Origin: JBOGZD01 sp050697155
GTDB taxonomy: Bacteria; Actinomycetota; Thermoleophilia; Solirubrobacterales; 70-9
Direction of reading: 5' to 3'
DNA: 14,335 nt
Assembly: GCA_050697155.1 (NCBI GenBank)
Contig: JBOGZD010000076.1
Span: 1-14,335 of the forward strand
Below, piece after piece: positions 6,644 to 13,028 of this stretch. Each line of letters begins with the position of its first letter. Position 1 is the first letter of the stretch. The notes under the pieces were generated by a model. The model had not been told where the DNA came from. It did no database searches and saw nothing but the letters and a program-made list of their open reading frames with translations. A program made the translations under genes and the position numbers.

Positions 6644-7732
6644 ATGACCGTCGTCGTCAAGCTCGGATCCTCGATCGTTGCCGACGAGCGCGGCGTGGTG
6701 CGCGCGGACGTGCTCGACAGCGTCTGCGAGCAGGTCGGCGATCTCCACCACGGGGGCGAGAACGTCGCCATGGTCACCTCGGGGGCGATCGCGCTCGGGA
6801 TGCGGCTGATGGAGATGGGGCGGCGCCCGCGGACGATCGACGAGCTCCAGGCGGCTTCGGCGGTGGGGCAGGGGACGCTGTTTCGCGCCTACGAGGAGCG
6901 GCTCGCGCGCCGCGACGTCCACGCGGCGCAGGTGCTGCTGACCTCGTTCGATCTCGCCGCGCGGATGCACTACCTGAACGCGGGCCAGGCGCTGCGCAGG
7001 CTGCTCGACTGGCGCACTGTGCCGGTGGTGAACGAGAACGACACCACCGCCACCGACGAGATCACCTTCGGCGACAACGACTTCCTCTCGGCCCAGCTCG
7101 CGATCCTGCTCGGGGCGCGGCTGCTGGTGCTGCTCACCGACACCGCGGGCCTGCACACGGCCGACCCGCGGACCGCCCCCGACGCGCGGCTGATCGAGAC
7201 GGTCGAGGAGTCCGCCGAGCTCGACGAGTACGAGATCGGCGACCGGGCCTCGGTCTTCGGCTCCGGCGGGATGCGCAGCAAGGTGCGCGCAGCCGAGATG
7301 GCGAGCGCGGCGGGGATCCCGGCTGTGATCTGCGACGGCACCGCCGCCGGGACGCTGCTGGTCGCGGCCGCGGGCGAGCCGGTCGGCACTCGGTTTGCCC
7401 CTCACCCCGAGCGCACGCCCTCGTTCAAGCTCTGGCTTCGCTACGCCAAGCCGGCCCAGGGACGGGTCGAGGTCGACGCGGGCGCCGCGCGCGTGCTGCG
7501 CGAGCGCGGCTCGAGCCTGCTGCCGGTCGGGATCACCGGCGTGGACGGCGAGTTCGTGGCCGGCGACGCGGTCGAGGTCGTCTCCGACGGCGAGCTCGTC
7601 GGCAAGGGGATCGTCAACTACTCGGCCGCCGAGCTGGCCCGGATCAAGGGGATGAAGTCCGACGAGGTCGCCGGCCTGCTCCCGAATGCCGCCGAGGAGG
7701 CGGTCCACCGCGACCACTTCGTGCTGTGGTGA
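6644..7732 (+). CDS. proB: Glutamate 5-kinase with PUA domain
   Basis: A 362-residue cytosolic enzyme that phosphorylates L-glutamate with ATP to gamma-glutamyl phosphate, the first and normally proline-inhibited step of proline synthesis. The amino-acid kinase domain has KLGSS (6-10), SGAIALG (46-52), NENDT (130-134), GDNDFLSA (143-150), TDTAGLHTADPR (165-176) and GSGGMRSK (206-213). A PUA domain follows from about residue 273 (GRVEVDAGAARVL to KGIVNYSA), the full-length bacterial architecture. ATG 6644 lies 8 nt after a -10 box. DUF167 begins 4 nt after the stop and proA follows, so the two proline enzymes are adjacent. No defects are seen. Confidence 0.97.
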   Translation: MTVVVKLGSSIVADERGVVRADVLDSVCEQVGDLHHGGENVAMVTSGAIALGMRLMEMGRRPRTIDELQAASAVGQGTLFRAYEERLARRDVHAAQVLLTSFDLAARMHYLNAGQALRRLLDWRTVPVVNENDTTATDEITFGDNDFLSAQLAILLGARLLVLLTDTAGLHTADPRTAPDARLIETVEESAELDEYEIGDRASVFGSGGMRSKVRAAEMASAAGIPAVICDGTAAGTLLVAAAGEPVGTRFAPHPERTPSFKLWLRYAKPAQGRVEVDAGAARVLRERGSSLLPVGITGVDGEFVAGDAVEVVSDGELVGKGIVNYSAAELARIKGMKSDEVAGLLPNAAEEAVHRDHFVLW

Positions 7733-7736
7733 AGGG

Positions 7737-8039
7737 ATGAGCGCTGGAGGCGTCGAGCTCCGGGTCCGGGTGCGCCCGCGCGCGAGCAGAGAGGAGATCG
7801 TCGGCATGCACGACGGGCGCCTGGTGATCCGGGTCACCGCACCGCCCGCGGAGGGCAAGGCCAACGAGGCGGTCAGGCGCCTGATCGCGAAGCGGCTAGG
7901 GGTGCCGAGCTCGCGAGTGAGGATCGTGCGGGGAAGCCGCGGTCGTGACAAGACCCTGAGCATCGAGGACATGGATCCCGGGGCGTTGGCCCGCGAGCTC
8001 GCATCGGTGGGGTTGGGCGCAAAGCGTCAAGACCGCTGA
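7737..8039 (+). CDS. DUF167/YggU family protein
   Basis: A 100-residue protein. ATG 7737 is preferred: it sits 4 nt after the proB stop with GAAGGG directly upstream, while the longer frame from 7686 overlaps proB. The sequence ELRVRVRPRASREEIVGMHDGRLVIRVTAPPAEGKANEAV is the classic DUF167 (UPF0235) block, and SRVRIVRGSRGRDKTLSIE is its conserved second half. The molecular function of the family is unknown. The junction suggests translational coupling to proB. A large inverted repeat starts inside its last codons (8010) and extends toward the proA promoter. Confidence 0.9.
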   Translation: MSAGGVELRVRVRPRASREEIVGMHDGRLVIRVTAPPAEGKANEAVRRLIAKRLGVPSSRVRIVRGSRGRDKTLSIEDMDPGALARELASVGLGAKRQDR

Positions 8040-8056
8040 CGAAATCCGCCCAACCC
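8010..8056 (+). terminator. Compound inverted repeat between DUF167 and proA
   Basis: GGGTTGGGCG (8010-8019) is perfectly complementary to CGCCCAACCC (8047-8056), and CGTCA (8025-8029) to TGACG (8037-8041) within it. The structure covers the end of DUF167 and stops 4 nt before the proA -10 box. It could end proB-DUF167 transcription. There is no T-tract. Confidence 0.5.
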
Positions 8057-8060
8057 GGGT

Positions 8061-8074
8061 TACCCTTGTTTGAG
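8061..8074 (+). promoter_or_regulatory. Leaderless promoter of proA
   Basis: TACCCT (8061-8066), 8 nt, then ATG 8075. This decides the start against the in-frame TTG at 8066, which would overlap the -10 box. No ribosome site precedes either codon. Confidence 0.55.
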
Positions 8075-9334
8075 ATGGCGATCGCAACCAGGACCGTGGC
8101 CGATGCGTGCGCGAGCGCGAAGGGCGCTTCGCGCCCGTTGGCGCGCGCCGAAACGGCGACCAAGAACGAGGCGCTGGAGCGGCTGGCCGCGCTGCTCGGC
8201 GAGCGCGCCGAGGAGGTCTTGGAGGCCAACGCGGCGGATCTCGCCGACGAGCGGGCCGGGCTCTCCGACGCCCTCCGGGATCGGCTGACGGTGACCCCCG
8301 AGCGGCTCGAGGGCATGGCCGCGGGCGTGCGCGAGATCGTCCGGCTGCCCGACCCGGTCGGCGAGGAGCTCGAGCGGCGCACGCTCGCCGGCGGGCTCGA
8401 GCTGCGCAAGGTGCGGGTGCCGCTCGGCGTGGTCGCGGTGATCTACGAGGCGCGGCCGAACGTGACGGTCGACTGCGCCGCGCTCACGCTCAAGAGCGGC
8501 AACGCGATCGTGCTCCGCGGGTCGAGCTACGCCGAGCGGTCCAACGCCGCGCTCGCCGGCCTGGTGCGCGAGGCGGTCGCGGGCGCCGGGCTGCCCGAGG
8601 GATCGGTGGAGCTGCTGAGCGGCGATCGCGCCGAGCTCGAGCAGCTCGCGACGGCGGAGGGGCTCGTCGACCTGGTGATCCCGCGCGGCGGCGAGGGGCT
8701 CAAGGAGGCGCTCAAGGCGGTCGCCACCGTGCCGGTGCTCTACGCGGCGGCGGGCAACTGCCACGTCTACGTGCACTCGGACGCCGACCTCGAGATGGCT
8801 CGGCGGGTCGCCTACGACGCGAAGGTCGATCGGCCCGGGGTCTGCAACGCGGCCGAGACGCTGCTCGTCCACGCCGAGGTCGCCGAGCGCTTCCTGCCCG
8901 GCATCCTCGCCGACCTGCGGGGTGCGGGCGTCGAGCTGGTCGGCGACGAGCGCGCCCGGTCGGCCGCCGGGGCGGCGGAGGTCGGCGAGGCGAACGCTGC
9001 CGACTGGGACACCGAGTACCTCGGGCTGAAGATGTCGGTCGGGGTGGTCGATTCGCTCGGCGACGCGATCGAGCACGTAAACCGGCACGGCACAGGCCAC
9101 TCGGAGGCGATCGTGACCGGCTCGGAGGAGGCCGGGGACGAGTTCACCGACGGCGTCGACGCCGCCGCCGTCTACGTCAACGCGTCGACCCGGTTCACGG
9201 ACGGATTCGTGTTCGGGATGGGTGCCGAGATCGGCAACTCGACCCAGAAGCTTCATGCCCGCGGGCCGATCGGTCTGCGTGAGCTGACGACCACCAAGTA
9301 CGTCGTCCACGGCGACGGCCAGGTGCGGGGGTAG
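8075..9334 (+). CDS. proA: Gamma-glutamyl phosphate reductase
   Basis: A 419-residue NADPH-dependent enzyme that reduces gamma-glutamyl phosphate to glutamate-5-semialdehyde, the second step of proline synthesis after ProB. It has the aldehyde-dehydrogenase-like fold. YEARPNVTVD (124-133), ALTLKSGNAIVLRGSS in the cofactor domain, the catalytic cysteine in DRPGVCNAAE (C257), and the C-terminal HSEAIVT and GAEIGNSTQKLHARGP blocks are all present. Length is normal for the family. It has its own promoter and an upstream inverted repeat, so it may be transcribed apart from proB. nadD follows immediately. Confidence 0.97.
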   Translation: MAIATRTVADACASAKGASRPLARAETATKNEALERLAALLGERAEEVLEANAADLADERAGLSDALRDRLTVTPERLEGMAAGVREIVRLPDPVGEELERRTLAGGLELRKVRVPLGVVAVIYEARPNVTVDCAALTLKSGNAIVLRGSSYAERSNAALAGLVREAVAGAGLPEGSVELLSGDRAELEQLATAEGLVDLVIPRGGEGLKEALKAVATVPVLYAAAGNCHVYVHSDADLEMARRVAYDAKVDRPGVCNAAETLLVHAEVAERFLPGILADLRGAGVELVGDERARSAAGAAEVGEANAADWDTEYLGLKMSVGVVDSLGDAIEHVNRHGTGHSEAIVTGSEEAGDEFTDGVDAAAVYVNASTRFTDGFVFGMGAEIGNSTQKLHARGPIGLRELTTTKYVVHGDGQVRG

Positions 9335-9338
9335 CAAG

Positions 9339-9959
9339 GTCAGCTCGACCGGCGCCGTTGGGGTCCTCGGCGGGGCGTTCAACCCGCCGCACATCGGGCA
9401 CCTGGTGCTCGCCCACGAGGCGGCCGCCCAGCTCGAGCTCGGGCGGGTGCTGCTGGTCCCCTACGGCGAGGCGCCGCACAAGCCGATCGAGCCCGAGCCG
9501 GGGCCGGAGGTGCGGCTCGAGATGTGCCGGGCGGCGGCGGGCGGTGACGACCTGCTGGAGGTGAGCGAGATCGAGGTCGAGCGCGAGGGGCCGTCTTACA
9601 CGGTTCGTACGCTCGAGCTGTTGGCCGATCGGGCACAGCGCGGGCAGCTCTACTTCCTCATGGGGGCCGACGTGGCGGCCGGCTTGGAGTCGTGGCGCGA
9701 GCCGGCGCGGGTGGTCGAGCTCGCCAGGCTCGGGATCGCCGGTCGGCCGGGGACGGTGCTGGATGAGGCTGAGGCGGTGCTCGATCGGCTCGGCGCAGCC
9801 GGGCGGTACGAGGTGGTCCGGATGCCGGAGATCGAGGTCTCCTCGACCATGGTCAGGGGGCGGATCGCCGAGGGTCGCTCGGTGCGTTATCTGGTGCCCG
9901 ACCGGGTGGTGGCGCTGATCGGGGAGCGCGGCATCTACCGCGAGCGGGTGCGGGCGTGA
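9339..9959 (+). CDS. nadD: Nicotinate-nucleotide adenylyltransferase (start codon missing)
   Basis: NadD joins nicotinate mononucleotide to ATP to make deamido-NAD. The frame contains the nucleotidyltransferase motif GVLGGAFNPPHIGHL (coded from about 9360), the substrate region YGEAPHKP, GADVAAGLESW, LGIAGRPG and the second ATP motif SSTMVRGRI. No ATG, GTG or TTG lies in frame between the TGA at 9285 and GTG 9405, which falls after the essential motif. I place the start at GTC 9339, 4 nt after the proA stop, as a probable changed or misread GTG (giving MSSTGAVGVLGG, 206 residues). A missing G in the run 9359-9362 with TTG 9358 as start is an alternative. Starting at 9405 would give a dead enzyme. 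Confidence 0.85.
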   Translation, partial: VSSTGAVGVLGGAFNPPHIGHLVLAHEAAAQLELGRVLLVPYGEAPHKPIEPEPGPEVRLEMCRAAAGGDDLLEVSEIEVEREGPSYTVRTLELLADRAQRGQLYFLMGADVAAGLESWREPARVVELARLGIAGRPGTVLDEAEAVLDRLGAAGRYEVVRMPEIEVSSTMVRGRIAEGRSVRYLVPDRVVALIGERGIYRERVRA

Positions 9960-9969
9960 GGGCGCGGGA

Positions 9970-10395
9970 GTGAGCGAGCAAGCGCGGGAGGCGGGGCTGG
10001 CTGACCGGCGCGCGCAGACGCCCCAGGCCTCGGCCGAGCTGGCGCGGCGGGTGGCGGCGATCGTCGATGCCAAGCAGGGCGCCGACATCGTCGCGCTCGA
10101 CGTGCGGGAGCTGGTCGGCTACACCGACTACCTGGTGATCGCGACGGCCCGCAATGAGCGCCAGGCGAAGGCGATCCACGACGAGGTCTACGCCCGGCTC
10201 AAGCGCGACGACGGCCGGCTGCCTGCGCGGGTCGAGGGCGAGACCGAGGCGCGCTGGCTGCTGCTCGACTACGTCGACTGCGTGCTGCACGTGTTCGTCC
10301 CCGAGATGCGCGACCGCTACCGGCTGGAGAAGCTGTGGGGCGAGGCGCCGCCGCTCGAGCTCGAGGTGGGCGGCTCCGTCCGACGCCGCGCCTAA
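9970..10395 (+). CDS. rsfS: Ribosomal silencing factor RsfS (Iojap/DUF143 family)
   Basis: A 141-residue protein. In the family it binds ribosomal protein uL14 and blocks joining of the ribosomal subunits during starvation. The conserved core is ADIVALDVRELVGYTDYLVIATARNERQ, then ARWLLLDYVDCVLHVFVPEMRDRYRLEKLWGEAP, the characteristic end of RsfS. GTG 9970 follows GGGA directly and lies 10 nt after the nadD stop. nadD-rsfS adjacency is widely conserved and supports both calls. About 25 extra N-terminal residues precede the usual helix. The next gene is in the same frame directly after the TAA. Confidence 0.95.
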   Translation: MSEQAREAGLADRRAQTPQASAELARRVAAIVDAKQGADIVALDVRELVGYTDYLVIATARNERQAKAIHDEVYARLKRDDGRLPARVEGETEARWLLLDYVDCVLHVFVPEMRDRYRLEKLWGEAPPLELEVGGSVRRRA

Positions 10396-10404
10396 GTTGC
10401 GGCC

Positions 10405-11196
10405 ATCGCGACGGGCCCGTTCAAGAGGTCGCTGTTCGGCTACAGCCGGCGCGAGGTCGATCAGACGCTCGCCGAGCGGGATTTGGCGCTCGAGGCGCTG
10501 GCGAAGCGGCTCGACGAGCGCGATCGGCGGGTGCGGCAGCTCGAGAGCGTCGCCGACCGGCTCTCGGAGCGGGTGATCGAGCGCGAGCGTGAGCTGCGCG
10601 CGCTGCGGGGCGAGCTCGAGGCGGTTCGGGCGGAGGCAGAGCGGATGCGGGCGGAGCGCGAGGACGGGATGCGGTCGCTGGCTGCGCTCGCGGCGGAGCT
10701 CGACGGGGTGCGCCGCCAGGCTCGCGGGCAGGCGACCCGGATCAGGATGAGGGCGCTTCGCGACGCGGCCGAGATCGGCGAGCGGATCGCCGAGCTGGGG
10801 CGGCGCCCGGGCGACGTGCGCGAGCGACTGCTCGAGTCGCTGCAGGAGGCGATCGGGCGGCTCGGGGTCGAGGAGGACGAGGAGGACGCGATTCCGGCGG
10901 GGTCGAACGGGTTCGGGCGGCGGCCGGCAGGGGAGTTCTTCGACGGGCGGATCGAGGTCGAGATCGGGCCGCTGAACGACTTCTCCCAGCTGGTCGGGTT
11001 CGAGGATGCCGCCGGCGGGATCGGCGCCACGTCGGAGATCTCGGTGAAGCGGTTCGCGCAGGGGCGGGCGACATTGGAGATGCAGCTCGGCGAGCCGGTC
11101 GAGCTGTTGCGCGAGCTCGAGCGGCGGACGCCGTTCGAGTTCAGGGTCCGCGACCAGCGCGCGGACCGGCTGGTGCTCGACGTCGACGACGAGTAG
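10405..11196 (+). CDS. DivIVA-like coiled-coil protein with a ferredoxin-like C-terminal domain (start uncertain)
   Basis: The first residues, PFKRSLFGYSRREVDQTLAERD, match the DivIVA-type membrane-targeting head (basic patch, GYS..EVD). A long charged coiled coil (about residues 25-140) and an acidic linker follow. The last 85 residues, from FFDGRIEVEIGPL to LVLDVDDE, alternate as beta-alpha-beta-beta-alpha-beta, suggesting a ferredoxin-like fold. No ATG, GTG or TTG precedes the head; the first is TTG 10483, which would delete it. CTG 10432 would keep most of GYSRREV. I mark ATC 10405, 6 nt after TAAGTT, but a base lost after TTG 10397 is equally possible. It may be a polar scaffold or septum protein. 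Its exact function is unknown. Confidence 0.65.
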   Translation: MATGPFKRSLFGYSRREVDQTLAERDLALEALAKRLDERDRRVRQLESVADRLSERVIERERELRALRGELEAVRAEAERMRAEREDGMRSLAALAAELDGVRRQARGQATRIRMRALRDAAEIGERIAELGRRPGDVRERLLESLQEAIGRLGVEEDEEDAIPAGSNGFGRRPAGEFFDGRIEVEIGPLNDFSQLVGFEDAAGGIGATSEISVKRFAQGRATLEMQLGEPVELLRELERRTPFEFRVRDQRADRLVLDVDDE

Positions 11197-11269
11197 CGGC
11201 AGCGGGCGCCGCGCATGGCGCCCGGCCACGCTGCGGCGGGTCGCTGCCGCCGCGGTCGGTGGCGCGGTC

Positions 11270-11283
11270 TACGATCCGCGGCG
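11270..11283 (+). promoter_or_regulatory. Leaderless promoter of the DUF5995-like gene
   Basis: TACGAT (11270-11275), 8 nt (CCGCGGCG), then ATG 11284. It decides the start against the upstream in-frame ATG 11215, whose extra residues are low-complexity Arg/Gly. Confidence 0.55.
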
Positions 11284-12198
11284 ATGCGTGGGGCGTTGGC
11301 AAGGGGATGGCTGGCGCTGCTTGCCGTGCTCACGGTCGGTGCCACCGCCCCGGCAGGGGCCGGGGCGCAGGCGATCCCGCCGCCGAACCTGCCGTGGACG
11401 GAGCTGCTGCCGGCGCTGCCGAGCCCGCCGCAGACGCACCCCAACCGGGTGGCGCATTGCCGCAAGGCGCGCTTGAAATGCGTGCGGTTTCAGATCCGGC
11501 GGATGCGCAAGGCCCAGGAGCGGTTCGGCTGCGATCACCGCGGGGTGTTCATGACGACGTATCTGGAGCTGACCCGGGAGCTGCGCGACACGGTGCGTGC
11601 GGACCCGGAGTTCTTTGACGGGCCGAAGTTCTTCTTCCGCGAAGACGCGCTGTTCGCGAACGTGTACTTCCGGACGCTGCGGCGCTGGGAGCAGGGGAGG
11701 GAGGTGCCGGAGGCATGGCGGATCGCGCTCGAGGTGGCGCGCGACGGAGAGGTGAACGCGGCCCAGGACATGCTGCTGGGGATCAATGCACATGTGCAGA
11801 ACGACATGCCCTTCGTGCTCGCCAAGCTCGGGCTGCGGACGCGCAGCGGCGAGTCGCGCAAGCCCGACCACGACAAGGCGAACGCGGTGCTCAACTCGGG
11901 CTATGAGCGGGTGGTGAGCGCGATCAACGAGCGCTTCGACCCGCTGGTCAGCCTGCTGAACGCCGACTGGCACCCGATCGACAACGTCGCGGGCCTGGAG
12001 ATCGTGCGGCTGTGGCGCGAGCAGGTGTGGCGCAACGCCGAGAAGCTGGTCAACGCCAAGACCGCCGATGAGCGCCAGCGGATCGCCGACGAGATCGAGG
12101 CCAACGCGGCCTACTGGGCCAGGGGCATCGCCCTCGTCCCCCAACCGGGATACCGCGCCGAACGCGACGCCTACTGCGCCCGGCAATTGGCCGGCTGA
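11284..12198 (+). CDS. Secreted DUF5995-like protein
   Basis: A 304-residue protein starting at ATG 11284. A signal peptide covers residues 1-30 (LALLAVLTVGA core, then AGAQA), so it is exported. The mature part is mostly helical and contains LLGINAHVQNDMPFVLA (about residues 162-178), which I associate with DUF5995; residues later in the protein include NSGYERVVSAINERFDPL and WREQVWRNAEKLV. Cysteines at about 59, 66, 83 and 298 could form two disulfides outside the cell. The conserved His and Asn/Asp residues in INAHVQND hint at metal binding or catalysis, but no reaction is known. It stands alone, with its own promoter. Confidence 0.7.
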   Translation: MRGALARGWLALLAVLTVGATAPAGAGAQAIPPPNLPWTELLPALPSPPQTHPNRVAHCRKARLKCVRFQIRRMRKAQERFGCDHRGVFMTTYLELTRELRDTVRADPEFFDGPKFFFREDALFANVYFRTLRRWEQGREVPEAWRIALEVARDGEVNAAQDMLLGINAHVQNDMPFVLAKLGLRTRSGESRKPDHDKANAVLNSGYERVVSAINERFDPLVSLLNADWHPIDNVAGLEIVRLWREQVWRNAEKLVNAKTADERQRIADEIEANAAYWARGIALVPQPGYRAERDAYCARQLAG

Positions 12199-12218
12199 CG
12201 CTGATTCCGTCCGATCCG

Positions 12219-12240
12219 GACACGAACATGTGTTTGTGTC
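12219..12240. repeat. 10-bp inverted repeat at the endonuclease start
   Basis: GACACGAACA (12219-12228), TG, TGTTTGTGTC (12231-12240): the arms complement at 9 of 10 bases, and the one exception is a G-T pair. It covers both candidate GTG starts. It could be an operator, a translation-limiting hairpin or the end of a transferred segment. Confidence 0.4.
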
Positions 12241-12946
12241 CCAAGACCGCGACAACCCGAACCGCAAGGGCAACGTCGCCGAGGCGGTCATTGCGGCCGC
12301 AGCAATCAAGCTCGGCGTACAGGTGCTCAAGCCGCTAACCGAACATTGCCGCTACGACCTGGTCTTCGATCTGCCCTCCGGGCTGTTGCGGGTCCAGTGC
12401 AAGTGGGCACCCGTCCGCGGTGACGTGATCGTCGTCAAGCTCGCGAGATCGCGCCTCACGTCGCAGGGCCAGATAAAGACGACCTACTCGGTCGACGAGA
12501 TCGACGCGGTCGGGGTGTATTGCGAGGAACTCGACCGCTGCTACCTCGTGCCGATTGAAATTGCAGATGGGATGCGGGCAATTCATCTCCGGCTCAGCCC
12601 GCCGAAGAACTCGCAGCGCGCCGGGCTAAACTGGGCGCGGACGTACGAGTTTCGCGGGGCTGTAGCTCAGCTGGGAAGAGCGTGCGGCTGGCAGCCGCAA
12701 GGTCGTGGGTTCGAGTCCCACCAGCTCCACTCTCCTGAAGGGGCGGGCGACACCCCGGTTGGCGCGCATGAGTTCCGGGAGCGCTTCGGTTGGTACATGG
12801 AGCGCGCCGCAGCCGGCGAGAGCTTCCGAGTGACACGGTGGGGCAAGCCCTACGTCCGCCTAGTCCCCGGCGCCGAGCGTCTCCCGATCGCGCCTCCCGA
12901 GCCGGCGGCGCTGACGGTGGTCGAGGGCGACCAGGACGTCGCCTGA
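12230..12946 (+). CDS. PD-(D/E)XK homing-type endonuclease whose frame continues through tRNA-Ala into a Phd-like segment
   Basis: The first 142 codons from GTG 12230 match the group I intron-associated PD-(D/E)XK endonucleases (PDDEXK_5 type). These run KGNVAEAVIAAAAIKLG (E18), RYDLVFD (D43), LLRVQCKW (Q56, K58), IDAVGVYCEELDRCYLVP, and SQRAGLNWARTYEF at the usual C-terminus. Active-site residues look intact. There is no stop at that point. The frame enters the tRNA gene at 12656 on a codon boundary, reads it as GAVAQLGRACGWQPQGRGF, and continues to 12946 with a Phd/YefM-like tail (238 residues in all). GTG 12236 is an alternative start. GC over 12481-12600 is 60%, against 72% counted at 8461-8520, which suggests transfer. 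No group I intron is seen nearby. Confidence 0.65.
   Translation: MFVSQDRDNPNRKGNVAEAVIAAAAIKLGVQVLKPLTEHCRYDLVFDLPSGLLRVQCKWAPVRGDVIVVKLARSRLTSQGQIKTTYSVDEIDAVGVYCEELDRCYLVPIEIADGMRAIHLRLSPPKNSQRAGLNWARTYEFRGAVAQLGRACGWQPQGRGFESHQLHSPEGAGDTPVGAHEFRERFGWYMERAAAGESFRVTRWGKPYVRLVPGAERLPIAPPEPAALTVVEGDQDVA
12656..12729 (+). tRNA. tRNA-Ala (anticodon GGC)
   Basis: A 74-nt cloverleaf. Acceptor GGGGCTG (12656-12662) pairs with CAGCTCC (12722-12728) and includes the G3-U70 pair that specifies alanine. The D stem is GCTC/GAGC. Anticodon stem TGCGG/CCGCA encloses the loop CTGGCAG with anticodon GGC at 12690-12692. The T stem is GTGGG/CCCAC with loop TTCGAGT. The discriminator is A12729. CCA is not encoded and there is no intron. 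The GGC anticodon reads GCC/GCU codons. It lies directly against the end of an endonuclease domain and inside an open reading frame. Confidence 0.97.
12758..12946 (+). pseudogene. Phd/YefM-like antitoxin segment without its own start codon
   Basis: Codons from GTT 12758 read VGAHEFRERFGWYMERAAAGESFRVT and then GKPYVRLVPGAE. This is the Phd/YefM pattern (short helix, AAAGE, then VTR.GKP..RLVP) of prevent-host-death antitoxins, which bind operator DNA and neutralise a toxin. No ATG, GTG or TTG lies in frame between the tRNA and this segment; the first is ATG 12797, inside the motif. It is therefore made only as the tail of the endonuclease frame, from a non-standard codon such as GTT, or not at all. 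No VapC, Doc or RelE-like toxin follows; the next gene is SnoaL-like. Confidence 0.5.
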
Positions 12947-12965
12947 GCGCTGCTCGCCGCGGCCC

Positions 12966-12994
12966 TTGCATGCGGCTGACGGCGGGCGTACAGT
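12966..12994 (+). promoter_or_regulatory. Promoter of the SnoaL-like gene
   Basis: TTGCAT (12966-12971), a 17-nt spacer and TACAGT (12989-12994). Transcription should start near 13001, leaving a leader of about 28 nt that carries a ribosome site. Most other genes here lack such a leader. Confidence 0.6.
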
Positions 12995-13014
12995 TGGCAT
13001 GACCACTCAACCCT

Positions 13015-13022
13015 GGGGGAGG
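13015..13022 (+). promoter_or_regulatory. Strong ribosome binding site deciding the SnoaL-like start
   Basis: GGGGGAGG lies 6 nt before ATG 13029. It favours that codon over ATG 12999, which lies at or just upstream of the predicted transcription start. Confidence 0.65.
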
Positions 13023-13028
13023 TACCCA

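Noticed and set aside
8066..8074. TTG 8066 as proA start
   Set aside because: It overlaps the last base of the -10 box. ATG 8075 fits the 8-nt leaderless rule.
8107..9282. Long plus-strand frame inside proA
   Set aside because: A +1 shadow of proA, with Arg-rich low-complexity product.
11215..11283. N-terminal extension of the DUF5995-like protein from ATG 11215
   Set aside because: It would place 23 Arg/Gly-rich residues before a clean signal peptide, and the -10 box lies inside it.
12068..12229. Upstream extension of the endonuclease frame to 12068
   Set aside because: It overlaps the DUF5995-like coding region and encodes Pro/Thr/Ser-rich filler. The family homology starts after 12260.
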